DNA of 64,000 bases from Epiperipatus broadwayi (taxonomy: Eukaryota > Onychophora > Udeonychophora > Euonychophora > Peripatidae), in assembly GCA_028023455.1 (NCBI GenBank), contig JAQFVV010013304.1, positions 1 through 64,000 on the forward strand. Direction: 5' to 3'. Of the stretch, positions 12,501 to 25,729 are shown piece by piece. The translations under genes were made by a program, and so were the position numbers. Below the pieces are notes generated by a model. That model was not told where the DNA came from and did not search any database. It worked only from the letters and a program-made list of their open reading frames with translations. Position 1 is the first letter of the stretch. Each line of letters opens with the position of its first letter.

Positions 12501-15500
12501 CATCACTATCATACTTTAAAAATGTTTATGAAAAAAAAAAACTTTACAAAGAATTAAATATCTCTTAGATTAAATAAATATTTAAATGTAATTTTCCTAC
12601 CTAATACTAATAAAATTTAATACTATAATTAGTATGTGAAATGATAAATAAAAACTATAGTTACTAAATCCAATTCTTTTTTCTCCATAAAGTTCAAATT
12701 AAAAGTTTTTTTTTTCTTCTAATATTTCTTCATTAGAAGTTTTCTCCCCAGAACCTATTGCTAAGACAACCACTGTCCAAAGCTTTAAAACAAAAACATT
12801 TCTCTCCTCCTCACACAGTGTGTAACTCATAAATGATAAAAAAATGATGTTGACTTTTAAATCCTAAATTTTTTAAATAATAACTACCATTCCTGTTCTA
12901 AATTTCTATAAAACTCAGTCTATTGTTTGTGGCTTTCCAGGAACAATAATTATTAAATGTGATATCACTTGAGAAAGTTTTAAAATAATCTCTGGAGTTT
13001 CCCATTCACTTGAAGTATACCAGGTTCACATGCATCAGTGATGGCTACAGAAATCTTATATTTTTACAGAAAATACATATTTTAAATTCCATTAAAATTA
13101 TCATTTTTATGGTAATTCAAATAAAGACATTTATAAAGTTATATTTTTTTAGTCAGGATAATATTTTAATTGCCCATTTATTCTTTTACTGACAAATAAC
13201 TCTAAAATAAGTTTTTACAATATTAAAATGATTTATGGTCTTTTTTAATAATGACTTGTCATATAAAAAATATATCCGTAATACTATCGGTTTTTATCTT
13301 TATAACCATTTTCAAGAGAAGTTTATAACAAGCTTTTAAAAGACAATATTTCCTTTTAAAATATTTACTGCAAGCTTTTTTTTAAAAAATATACTTTTTC
13401 AAATATTAAAATTTAAGTTTTTTCCATATAACTTTTTGCTCTACAAATACATTTATCTATCCTTAAAATATAATGCATAAAAATGTTAAACTTTTGAAGA
13501 ATATTTCTGTTCAACTTTCTTGCCAATATTCCAAAATATTAAAAATAAATAATGATATGACTTTTCTCCCAATATATGTAAAATAGTATCTTCTTTTATT
13601 AACTGTATTTTCATCATTAATTCTTTTGAATACATACTTGTTTCTGGTATTAGTTTCCATGAAGTTGACTTAATCTTCAATAAAACAGTTGATAGAGAAT
13701 TTATTAATTTAGCAATGCATAACTACTTTAGCTTAGTAAATTTATAATCCTTCAAATCCTTTTTTTTAAAACAATAATTTTAAGTAGTAAACTAAGCAAT
13801 ACTTCAATGTTAATATATGATAACAATATTGATAAAAAATAAACAAGTTATTAAAAGATTTATTAAGTTATTAAGCAACCCAAAAAAATGAGAGCATCTA
13901 CTTTTATACCAAATTGAATTGACAATTTCATTGACTATTAAATCTTTAACTTGTGATCTAATTTACATATTAGTAAAACTTATGTAACTAAAATTTAGAA
14001 AAAAAATGTATGACTCATATTATTACATTATTTAATTCTAAATTAATTTTACAATTTTATTTAAACAAACTAAACACTTTAAAATAAACTTTTAAAAATA
14101 ATACTTTATTAATTTATCCAATATTTAATTTTAATTTATCTATTTTTGAAATTCATTTTACTAAGTACTATTATTTTAAAGCTATTCAATTACATATTTG
14201 TTTAATATTTAATCTTATTCTATTGTACACAAATGTTTTAATTTTTAAAACAATTCTAAAGCAATTTTGAAACTTTTTAGAAACCTTGTAAGTACACAAG
14301 TATATGTATTTGCTGATCACATGATTTAAACCTGACAATGTGTATCATTTTTTATAATTATTGTCTGAAAACAGAAATATCTTAAACAATTTTATTACAA
14401 ATTATTATATAAAAAATAATAAATATAATAATACAATTTGGAATAGATAAACTTAGAAATTGTTTAAACTGTAATAAATTAAATACAATTGCCCACCATA
14501 AAATATTATATCTTTACTAAATAATTTATAACATAAATATTAAATCTATTTTTTATTAAAATTACATTAGTTTATTTAATTTTAAGTCATTATTTTAAAA
14601 TTAGCTTTTAGCACTCTGTTTAATAGAACTTTTGTATATTATTTTACTATGGCCAGTTTTTCCAACCATAAAAAAATAATATTTAGCTTTACTTTATAAT
14701 TTTCACATATTAACATAGTTTTTTTTTATATATTTACTACTCTCACTTTACTTTAATAAAGTTTTAAAATATTACCAACATTATGCAGCAGTTATACTAT
14801 TTAAATTATATTCTTAATTAATTTTTTTTTCAAAATTGACATAGTAAACCTATTTATACCTAATGAAAAGAGTACTATATATATATATATGTTTTTAAAA
14901 AATGTATATAAAAACTCTCACCTCTTTTTACATCATTCAACCTTTTTAAAACTGCAAGTTATTTTATTATGTATAATTTTAAATTTTAGAAAGTTGAAAA
15001 TAATTATTTATTAAAACTTATAAGAATAAAGTGTATTTGAAGTGTCTTAGGTTTGAACCTAAGATTAGATAATTAAAAGCAATATAAATGTTAAATCTTA
15101 TTAAAATATTTATTTTTAAAGATATCTGAAAGATAAAATACTAAAGAATAAGTTAATAATATCTGTTAAAAAGTAATTGCTTAATATCATTTATATTTAT
15201 AGGGAAGTTCAAATCTAATGTGATAAATGATAATATACATTTTATAGATGAATAATTATGTCTGTGTGCTTCTGGTATTAGTTAGCAATAATTATTTCCA
15301 GTGAAAAAAATAATTTATTTTCCAATTTATATCCTAAATTTTGTAATTATAAGTTCTTAGGCTTAATTTTGAATTTAATCTATACAGACATAAAAAAGAA
15401 AATGATTTAAATTGTAATTTTATTGAGTCATAAAAGGTATTGTTTATTAATAATAAATATTTTAAAGAGATATTTGTTTTTAAAAGTAAATTAGCTACAA

Positions 15501-16531
15501 GCAAGTCATTAAATATTCAATATCAAAGAAATGGAAAAATTAACCAACAGGAAGACACAATTTGAAATAAATTAGCATGCAGATGATAATTGTTGAAAAA
15601 AATCAGACATGGAAAACTTTAGATTAAAAAAAAGATTACATATCAGAAATGAAAAACAAGTAACTGGATTTGTTTTGTAAAAAAAGTTTGCTGAAATCTT
15701 TTAAATATTATCATTATTTTAAAAAGTCAAGTAATTAATGATGATCAACTCATTGATTTTAATCTTTATATTATCAGTTTTCAGTAAGATGAACATGTAA
15801 AACAATTCTCTCCTCACTAAACCAACAATCACTAACATTGCTAAGATATCTTGCAATCATTATATTAGGAAAAATATTAAAGAATGGAAATAAAAAGTTA
15901 TATATTGGTATCAAAGTGTTATCATGTAATACTGGAACAGAAGGGGTAAACTGTAAGTATTATGGTGATGTATAATTGGATGAGTGAGCAAGATAAAATA
16001 TGTAAGCATTTTAACTATTATAATATTTATGCAAGATTAAAATGGAAATGTTATATGAATGACAGGAAAACTATTTGTGACAAAGTTAAATGGACAGTTT
16101 TTAATATAATTAAAACTAAATTAAGAATAAATCAGAATGAAAATGTTTGTGTATTAAAAATGTGCTGAATATTAAAATACTATCTCTGAATGAAAATTTT
16201 GCTAGGAAAAAAGATTTTAACAAATTGTTATCAGTGAGTATAACTTTCATATGTAGGAAAAACTTTTATGATAAATTAAATACAACATCAGTAACATTAG
16301 TTTATTGAAGAATCTAAGCAATGTTGAGGATAATATCATTTTGTTACATTTAAGGAGAAGGTATAAAATGTTCTCTATTAAGTGAAAACATTAACAAAAA
16401 ATACAAGCATAAAATGAAAACAAGTATCATTAATGGTGAGAAAATCTAAATAAAATATACCACTCAGTTGGAAAAATAATTTTCAATCATGAAAAAAATG
16501 TAAATGTTGTAGATAACATGAGGGAGTTGGG
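9560..16531. other. Long AT-rich stretch without recognisable genes
   Basis: About 7 kb of very AT-rich sequence with poly-A and poly-T runs. Every open frame is under about 80 codons and of biased composition. I see no transposon ends, RNA genes or exon-like islands. Confidence 0.6.
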
Positions 16532-16546
16532 AGTCTACAATTTTAA

Positions 16547-16808
16547 ACAAAACAAAACTCTCAATATAGTAGTGCCATCTTGTGCTAACAAAAGCAATCA
16601 ATGAATGCCAGAAGGCTTGTGCATAAAATCCCTATCTAGTGCCTACTCATCCAATATCCCCAGACTAGTTTTTGGCTTGTGGCCTTCTGGCATCCATTGA
16701 TTGCTCTTGTTAGCACAAGATGGCACTACTATATGGAGAGTTTTGCTTTGTTTTGAATTGTTTAATAACAAGTATGTGCTAGTATGAGATAGTGATCATG
16801 TGATGTTT
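16547..16808. mobile_element. Fold-back, 5'-truncated hammerhead-repeat relative with 15-bp target duplication
   Basis: Two inverted arms (about 16547-16616 and 16682-16760) share CTC...ATATAGTAGTGCCATC and GCCAGAAGGC. The flanks carry an identical 15-bp direct repeat, AGTCTACAATTTTAA, at 16532-16546 and 16809-16823. Read on the minus strand, the middle matches the repeat at 51.7 kb (ACTAGTCTGG, then GGATTTTATG). It starts exactly in stem II of that repeat's hammerhead, so the ribozyme is cut in half. Long variable target duplications and 5' truncation with inversion point to target-primed retrotransposition, not a DNA transposon. Confidence 0.75.
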
Positions 16809-16823
16809 AGTCTACAATTTTAA

Positions 16824-17738
16824 TAATTTTTTTATAAGTATTGTACTGCTAGCAAATATTTATGTTAAAAATACACATATAATCATTTAAAAATAAATGA
16901 TCAGATTTATTTAAAAAGAAATAGAATCAAATAAAGAAAACTATTCCAAAAGTAACAATCAATTAAGGAGTGATTTGAAAATATAGTTTTAAAAATAGAA
17001 TAAAAAGATTGCTTATATTTTGAATTTTAAAATATAATAAAATTATTTGTTAAAAAGAAGGCTTAACGAAAATCTAAAATAAAATTAGAAAAAGATTTTT
17101 AAACTTTTTTTTCTCTCTTAAAAAATAAATAATTAAATATAGAAAGGTAAAATTAAATTTTGTTTGTAAAAGAAAACTTTCAAAAATGTAACTAATTACT
17201 TTATAAGATTTCTGTTTGATAATAAAATGAAAATTAATATATGAATTAATTAAGAAACTGTACACAATCTTATCAAGATAGTAAGTGAATCGGAATAAAG
17301 GATTAAAATTAAAACAAAAGTGAAAATAATTAAAAACAGATTTTAAGTTATCTTAATTAAAAAATAGATTTAAGTGTGATACATATTAAAACCTGGAAAA
17401 CAATTTTATTCTTCAGTCTTGTTTGTGATATACAGTTGGGGCTGCAATCTGTAAATCAATCCAGTATTATGCATTCAATTCAGAGTCTAGCTATACAATG
17501 TGCAGAAGAATGAATATTCAGAGTTTTGGAGAAATTTAAATGTAGTAACAAACCAGTCATTACTACTGCCATCAACATCCATGCAAAAGCCACAGATCTA
17601 GCAAGAAATGTGTTGCTAGACCATCTTTAGAAATGTTTGATTGGACTTCAGGTCCCAATGTCCTCTCCAAATCAATTGCCCTGTCTAAATCAATATCTGG
17701 AAAAAATGCCAAAATTGTGAAACAGAATCTGTCATATA
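16824..17738. other. AT-rich stretch without recognisable genes
   Basis: No supported gene. Around 17520-17735 the composition is more balanced, but no frame has recognisable protein features. Confidence 0.5.
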
Positions 17739-19018
<1,280 letters not shown>

Positions 19019-19022
19019 CTGT

Positions 19023-22000
19023 TGAAGTGGTAAATCTGTGGTACATATTTAACTTCACTGCCTGATGACATTACATACGTTTAAGGTAGGGTTTGAACCA
19101 GTTTATATGTTTATTTGGTCATCTAGGAATGTTAAACACAGATATACACATATCACTTCCACCCTGTTTATTTAAAATGGTTATGTGTAACCAATTGAAT
19201 TATTATTTTAGCTTAATCTATAATATTAATAAGCCAATAAGCTGATATACACATGCACTTTGCAGATGTCACTATATAAATGAATACTCCCACTTTTTCA
19301 AACCCAAGATAAAGTCTTTAAGAAAATATACAATGAATCCACCTATATTATTGACCCAACCGTATATATATGGGCAAATCTGAAGTATTTGAAATAAAAA
19401 GCGTGAAGTTATTAATTGATCACTTTAAATTACTTTTCTACATCATAAATGAATGATGCCAATGAAATTTCTAGAATTTACGATATGTCATTCTTATAAT
19501 TAAACATATGTAAACAAGACATTTATTTTCTTATATAGTGCGATATTTTTGTTCTATAATATATAATATTAATAAGCCAATAAGCTGATATACACATGTG
19601 CTTTGCAGATGTCACTATATAAATGAATACCCCCATTTTTTCAAACCCAAGATGTAGAAAAGTAATTTAAAGTGATCAATTAATAACTTCACGCTCTTTA
19701 TTTCAAACACTTCAGATTTGTCCATACATATACGGTTGGGTCGAAAATATAGGTGGATTCATTCTATATTTTCTTAAAGACTTTATCTTGGGTTTGAAAA
19801 AGTGGGAGTAGTCATTTATATAGTGACATCTGCAAAGCGCATAGGTATATCAGTTTATTGGCTTATTAATATTATAGATTATAGAACAAAAACATCACGC
19901 TATATAAGAAGATAAATGTCTTATTTTAGCTTAAGTATATTTTACTTCCAAGCTTGTAAATTCCCTTCACTTAGATAATTCTGTATGTGCATATATGTAT
20001 TACAGATATAAAAATGAATAAAATTAATGTAAAGCTAAAGCAATGCCAGAAAATTCTAAAAAGTATTATTACAATTTAAAAATGTCATTCTCATTTCAAG
20101 TCAAACCAAAAATCATATTTTAAAGTTATTTGCAAATTTAAAAATACGTTTAAATAATGCTTTCTGGAATGTATTGTTTACATCTTCCAATATTGCCAAA
20201 TTTCAAGTATAGGAAGAGCAGAAGTTCTAGAAACGCACAAAAGGAGTTCAAATCACTCTTCTCTCTGGTATTTGTGTAAAGAGTGGAAAAAAATGGACTG
20301 TGAGTAAAAGGAATTTGCTTCCCTGATCTTAAATCGCCTTTGTTCTGCCTCCCTGCTATGCCATCGCTACTTGAGAACTATTATGTTTAATTGTAAAGAA
20401 TATTGGAAGAAGCCTACCATTATTTTATTAATATTGTGCCTTGCTAAACTTCGTATACGTTATTATAAGTGGCCACCATAACTTCTAAAGGTAATCCGTT
20501 TTGCCGAAGAATGAACTCTTAATTCTCCTCACTTCATTTGTTTCCTAACTCTTAATTGTAATCAGAATGTAATCTTTGTTTATTTTATAACTGACTATAA
20601 ACTTAATTATCATTAAATTTGTGATTTTCTCTCTTAAGTTTTAAACTTGATCTTTGAAATGCTAAGCACAGAATTATGTACTTTAAATCTATCATTAGCT
20701 TTTTATGTTTCACACTCTAATTATTTTATTACATGCGGCAAAACTTATTTTAAATATATATCTTATTAAATTAGTTTTAGGGTGCTAATGTTTTAATCTA
20801 GCGAACTTATATTATTTCAATCATCATTCCGATATTTTGGAATATTTAAATAGTTAAACGTAAAATTTTTTATTCAACGCTGTTCGCTTGGTTAAATATT
20901 TGAAATATATGCTTAATGGTGGATTGTTTAAAAATTATATTATGGCATAAGATAAACCTTTTGTTGTTGTCACTATCGATATTTAAATGCATTTTATCTT
21001 CTTAAAATAAATTTGATTATTAATATATTTTAATAACTATTTATTATTTATACGCCATTAAGAGTTAAATTTCTTATAATATTTTGTCGTTTAAAATACT
21101 TGGACTTGTTAAATAGGAAATAATATTTTCCCTCTTCTATTTTCGATATCCTAAATTTATTAAAGTTATACGTACAATGCTGAGTGGGTTATTATTTTAA
21201 CATGGCATTACGCATGCTATTATTACTTTATTTAAGATTAAATTATTTCATTAGTCATTTAAGACTTAAGCCATATTCACATTTCTTACTTATGATAGCA
21301 TTTTAAAGAATTATATTTTGTTTTATCATATTTACTCATCCAAACTCCGGATTTGCTTCATGTAACTTGTCTAGGAATGAGGTTTGGTAGAACCGATATC
21401 ACCTTGTGATAAATACAAGCGGAATCATATATGTGATAAAGCCTTCCAGTACAAAGATGGACATCTCCATTTTAAATGTTGTCATTATAGTTAGCACTGC
21501 GAGTTCTTTTATGTGTAATTCTCATATTATCTATAAGATGTGGCGCAGTGATGTTTGTAAACCACTCATTTATAATTTATCAAATATTTTAGGATTGTCA
21601 CAGTAAAACTTATTAGGTTAACCCATTCCTCATTTCTACAGGCCCAAATATGCTCATAAACGATAAATTATTAACTATCATATCAAGAGTAAACCTCTCT
21701 TTAAAGATGAATTTGTAAACGTCCTTATCATTACTTAAAGTAATGATCACCGCATTGATAACATTAATTTATTATTATACTATAATTCATTAGCATACTA
21801 AATCAGTTGCTTATATGCAAAGTAATAACCGCATTAAATCTGTGCTATGTTTTCTAATGTAAATTAAATTGTTTATATTTATTAAATTATTATGTTTTAA
21901 TAATTACTCATGCGTTGTGTCTTACTGACTCTCACTCATTGAATTTCATTAAATATTTACAATAGTGTTAGTAATGTTTAGAAGTTATAATTATTTTAAA

Positions 22001-22401
22001 TGAACATTTATCTCTAGGTTGTTCTATCTTTGCTCATTCTGGTTGGATACTATTTTATAATTCATGTTTCTTTTGCAATGCTAGATATGTGCAATTCATT
22101 TAAAATTTATAAATTGTCCCTTCACATAAGATATTTGATTGAGCCAAGATTTGATATTATTTATTTACATTAATTACCCTACAGATCTCGTGTTTCTCTG
22201 CTGTGTCTCTGGGACCAGAATGAATAAAATTTCATGTTATCATCAGAAATGTTGTTTATAATGTCATAGTTTTAGAGAAGAGCAAATAGGGCAGAATTCA
22301 TGATTGCTCCTGGCCTGTGTATCTTGGGCATGAGTGGATTTAGGATACTTTTGCTTAGATTCTAAACCTTGTTAAATGAACATACAATTCTGACCGGTAC
22401 A
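19023..22401 (+). repeat. 5' LTR of the LARD-like element, interrupted by a fold-back insertion
   Basis: It matches 27643-30398 from end to end except for a 704-bp insertion at 19217-19920 and a missing segment near 21385. Without the insertion it is about 2.7 kb. A 66-codon frame at 21406-21606 recurs in the other LTR at 29336-29599 but is interrupted differently, and I do not consider it a gene. Confidence 0.88.
19217..19920. mobile_element. Composite fold-back element inserted in the 5' LTR, 14-bp target duplication
   Basis: The other LTR lacks this segment, so its limits can be read directly. It is flanked by TTATTTTAGCTTAA at 19203-19216 and 19921-19934 (14 bp), present once in the intact LTR. 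Inside, a direct copy of a unit (ATTAATAAGCCAATAAGCTG...CAAACCCAAGAT) occurs at about 19222 and again at about 19565, and an inverted copy ends near 19885. The unit's second half is also present inverted. It shares a core (CAAATCTGAAGTA, GCGTGA, TTTAAATTAC) with the fold-back at 46.1-46.7 kb. No coding capacity. Confidence 0.8.
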
Positions 22402-22949
22402 GGATTTTTTTTTCTTTCTTGGGCTTGGTGACCCAAAGGTTTGGGGCTTCGATTAATTAAATCTCACACCCTGTAGACTGCTTATCTTGTTGTTGGCTCA
22501 ATTATTGGGGTCTATATTAATTAAATCTTACACCATGTAAAGTGCTTAAGTTTTGGTGGTTTATATTTTAATGTCTCCAAGATTATCTAAATGTAGGTTC
22601 ATTAATTAATTTTGTTGGTTAAATACCATATGCTCTATGAGTAAAACAGTATTGTTAGTCAAAATAATTGTTTAAAAAGAATAAGATAGTTTTTATATAT
22701 ATAAATTAATTATATGTGTAGCTTGTACTATCTCAGTGTATAAATATTATACATTTGTTAATATGCATTTGTGACAATAAGGAGAAAGAAAATTAAAGTG
22801 TTAGAAAGGTTGTAATAGTAGATTGAAGCAAGTGGTAGAAGGGATGAAAGGAATAATTTTTCTTTGTCAAGATTAAGTAGTGTATATCTCAGTTTTGATA
22901 TGTAGAAATTTCCAATATCGATATTGTGTTAAAAACTTTTAATTTAAAA

Positions 22950-23335
22950 GTATTGTTTGCTAGCAAGTATTTAAAATGTTCGTTTCCTATTATTAGTAGC
23001 CTCAAAGCAAGTGAAGACCTTAAAATGGAATTCTATGTCAAGCGGTCCGATGTAGTGGACATTACGCTTCAATGACACTGATTCTTAGAGCAACCTCGAA
23101 GTAGGTGAAGACCCTTTATGTAATACCAAGCAGCCAGATGCAGTTGGCAAAATGCTTAAATGGTTTACATGTTCTCAGGCTAGCAAAAGAAAAGTTACTT
23201 GCTAGTTGATATTTTAAGTGTTTGTTTCTTATTATTAGAGTAACCTCGAAGTAGGTGAAGACCTTTTATGTAACACCAAGCAGCCAGATGTAGTTGGCAA
23301 AATGCTTTAATGGTTTACATATTCTTATGCAAGCG
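22950..23335 (+). repeat. 150-bp tandem repeat in the element leader
   Basis: Two good copies start at about 23086 and 23236 (period 150). Each contains ACCTCGAAGTAGGTGAAGACC, CAAGCAGCCAGATG and AGTTGGCAAAATGCTT. A shorter, more diverged copy precedes them at about 22994. The conserved blocks sit next to variable AT-rich spacers. Confidence 0.8.
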
Positions 23336-24146
23336 AAAGTGAAAATTGATATCGATAAATATAAAATTACTGGGAAGAATATTAATTTTGACATTTTATG
23401 ATAGCCTCATGCTCCTTGGAAATGATAGATAATTGAGTTAAATTCCTATATTCAAACTTAGGTTAGTCACGCATTGTTAGTTTGTAGTAAATAATAACTA
23501 TTCATGAAATAAATTGTTTTATTCTAAATATGTCAATCCATGTTGTATAACTTGCATATTGTCATAATATTTTTTTAGCTTTATTTTGCTGGATTGCAAC
23601 ATAAGTCAACTTAAGCACTTTTATGTATACATAAAATTTATTTATATGAAGTAGATTTTATAGCTGTTGCAGATTATTGTAAATGGATAAATATAGTGAT
23701 GTATCTTGCTGATTTCAAAACAGCATTGAAAATAATATATATATTTGTTTAGTATAATAATTGTGAATCATTTGATCAATGCAGAGGGAAATTTTGGTAT
23801 CCATATCTGTGAGCAAGAATAACCTAAATATTATGTAATAAGTCATTAATATTGCCGTGTTGGCATAGCACCTTGTATTTATACAATTATAAATTTTGCC
23901 AACCGGTAAGTTCATGTGTTAACATAACTTACATTGAGTGAGATTCAAATGCAAGCAAATATTTAAAAGAGAGAAAATCATACTTTGCTTTGGCTTTCTG
24001 TTATACTTTGTATTATCAATTTACTAATAAAGATTTTTAGTCAATTCCAGGTGCAAAGAGAACAGATGAAAAGTGGCAAAAGAAGTAAAGGCATGGTAAT
24101 TTTTAAATATATTTTGTGTTATAGAATTAATAGTTAATAATTTTAC

Positions 24147-24218
24147 AATATATAGCTTAAATGATATAGGCAGATTCAAGTATAATATATAGCTTAAATG
24201 ATATAGGCAGATTCAAGT
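24147..24218 (+). repeat. Short tandem duplication
   Basis: A unit of about 38 bp containing TAGCTTAAATGATATAGGC and AGATTCAAGT is present twice in direct, adjacent copies. Confidence 0.85.
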
Positions 24219-24364
24219 AGTGAGAAGAGTAGGCATAAATAATAAAGTGGTTGGGTATCATATAAGTTGGGCAGGGCAGGAAGAAAGTAGTAGGTATGGT
24301 GGGAAATGTTAGTATAGAGGCGATTGGGGAAAAGGGATAGGCAAATAACCCATAGCAAATAATA

Positions 24365-25729
24365 ATGAGTCATAGAGTTAGCGATATCAACAAAATGAAC
24401 AATAATAATTATCACTTATTCATGATGGTGCAAAGTCTATTAAAGCAACAAGTTGAGGAACGAAAGGAACAAGTTGAAGAATGAAAGAAAGAAGCTGAAG
24501 AATGGAAGAAGGAAGCTGAAGAATTCTGCAAGATGATAGAGGGTCTATTAGAAAAGCAAGCTGAAAGACGTCAGAAGATGAAAGAATGGAGGGAGCAAAC
24601 TTATGGAGAAAGAGCACTTGCTATCAAAGATATGAAAGCAGAATATCCACAACAGGATATGATAATGCACAAGAATCAGTTAGAACATCCCAAAGTAATC
24701 CAAGGAGAAATTAGTGATCATCTTTATGAGCTAGATAATAAGGCTAAATATGAATATGAGATGTCTAAAAATGAGATTAAGGACATGTTTCAAGAAACTC
24801 AGACAAAAATACAACTGGAATTTAAAGAATCTGAAAAGAATGATTTAAATATGAAAGGTATGGATTCTATTATGACACAAAAATGTGAAACTGATTTGAA
24901 CTATCAGGAAAATGTGATTTAAGAAACTGATAGAAATGCTACTAATGTTAAAACATTACCCAAAGATATAACTTTATGTGATGAAAATATTTCTACTCAG
25001 GATTCCTTTTTGTCTGATGAAAAGCTTGATTCTAGTTATCTTTTGAAGTCAGAAGAAACAAACAGGATAGAATCATCTAAATTGTATGTTCCAACAGAAG
25101 TCCAAAGTGATTCTTTATTGGAATATCAGTCTAAAAATGTTGAAAAGTTTATTGATCTACTCTATAATCTCGATAATCAATCAAATTGTGAAACTTTGAT
25201 TGATACCTCCATCAATAAATCTGTTACAGTTAGTCAGATTTATCAAAAAGAATAAATTTCATTTGATTCTAACATAGTACCTGATGAAAACCAAATTCAG
25301 CCATTTATTTTGAATTCTTTCAGCAATGATAAGTCGACAAGATGTTTAGATTCTGTCATGGATTTTCATGAAGATTTGTCGATTAATGAAGAGACTGAGC
25401 CTGAATCTTGTGTTAAAAGTAGAATTGCTGGAATAATGGATAGTGATAGAATTATTTTTCATGTTGAAAACAAGTTTGAAGATAGTTTTAGTGATATTCC
25501 ATATTTTAATAATGCTTTATTAAATAAATGTGGTAAAAATGTATTGACTGATAAGCAGTTTGGTAAAAGTAATTGTAAAGTTCAAGCATTGGATAACAGA
25601 AATGAAGAGCTACCTTTTCACAAAAGTGATTCCTTTTTAACAGATAAATTGAACCGCGCATCTTTTTATCTGAATGTGCTGCAAAATATGTTGAAAGTCT
25701 TAATTAAGAGTTTTCAAATAAAAATATAA
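24365..25729 (+). pseudogene. First ORF of the LARD-like element: coiled-coil, Gag-like N-terminus
   Basis: I start at ATG 24365 because the frame is closed by TAG just upstream. The frame stays readable to the TAA at 25727-25729, apart from stops at 24482, 24920 and 25253. The first about 150 residues are a strong Glu/Lys/Gln coiled coil (MVQSLLKQQVEERKEQVEE, KKEAEEWKKEAEEF), like the N-terminal part of several Gag proteins. The rest is acidic and Ser/Asn/Lys-rich with no domain I recognise. No capsid or zinc-knuckle motif is seen. The stop overlaps the next start as TAATG. Confidence 0.6.

Larger units (their letters stand above)
22402..24364 (+). other. Untranslated leader of the LARD-like element, rich in tandem repeats
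   Basis: It starts right after the 5' LTR. A tRNA-like primer site is uncertain: TGGTGACCCAAAGG begins 24 bases into the leader, farther than usual. An imperfect tandem duplication lies at about 22437-22565 (each copy holds ATTAATTAAATCT and ACACC). Further repeats lie at 22950-23335 and 24147-24218. No ORF is convincing. A short purine-rich block at 24054-24098 is framed by a TACTAAT plus AG and by GTAA, resembling a small exon. Confidence 0.6.

Noticed and set aside
19217-19920. Hammerhead ribozyme in the fold-back element (CTGAAGT... and a nearby GAAAT)
   Set aside because: The CUGANGA box lacks its final A and no stem I/III closure could be found in this or the 46-kb relative.
21406-21606. 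Similar small ORFs at 21406-21606 and 29336-29599 as a conserved gene pair
   Set aside because: Both lie inside the two LTRs of one element; similarity comes from the LTR duplication.
22426-22445. TGGTGACCCAAAGG as the primer-binding site of the LARD-like element
   Set aside because: It lies 24 bases inside the leader and no tRNA match could be verified; kept only as a possibility.
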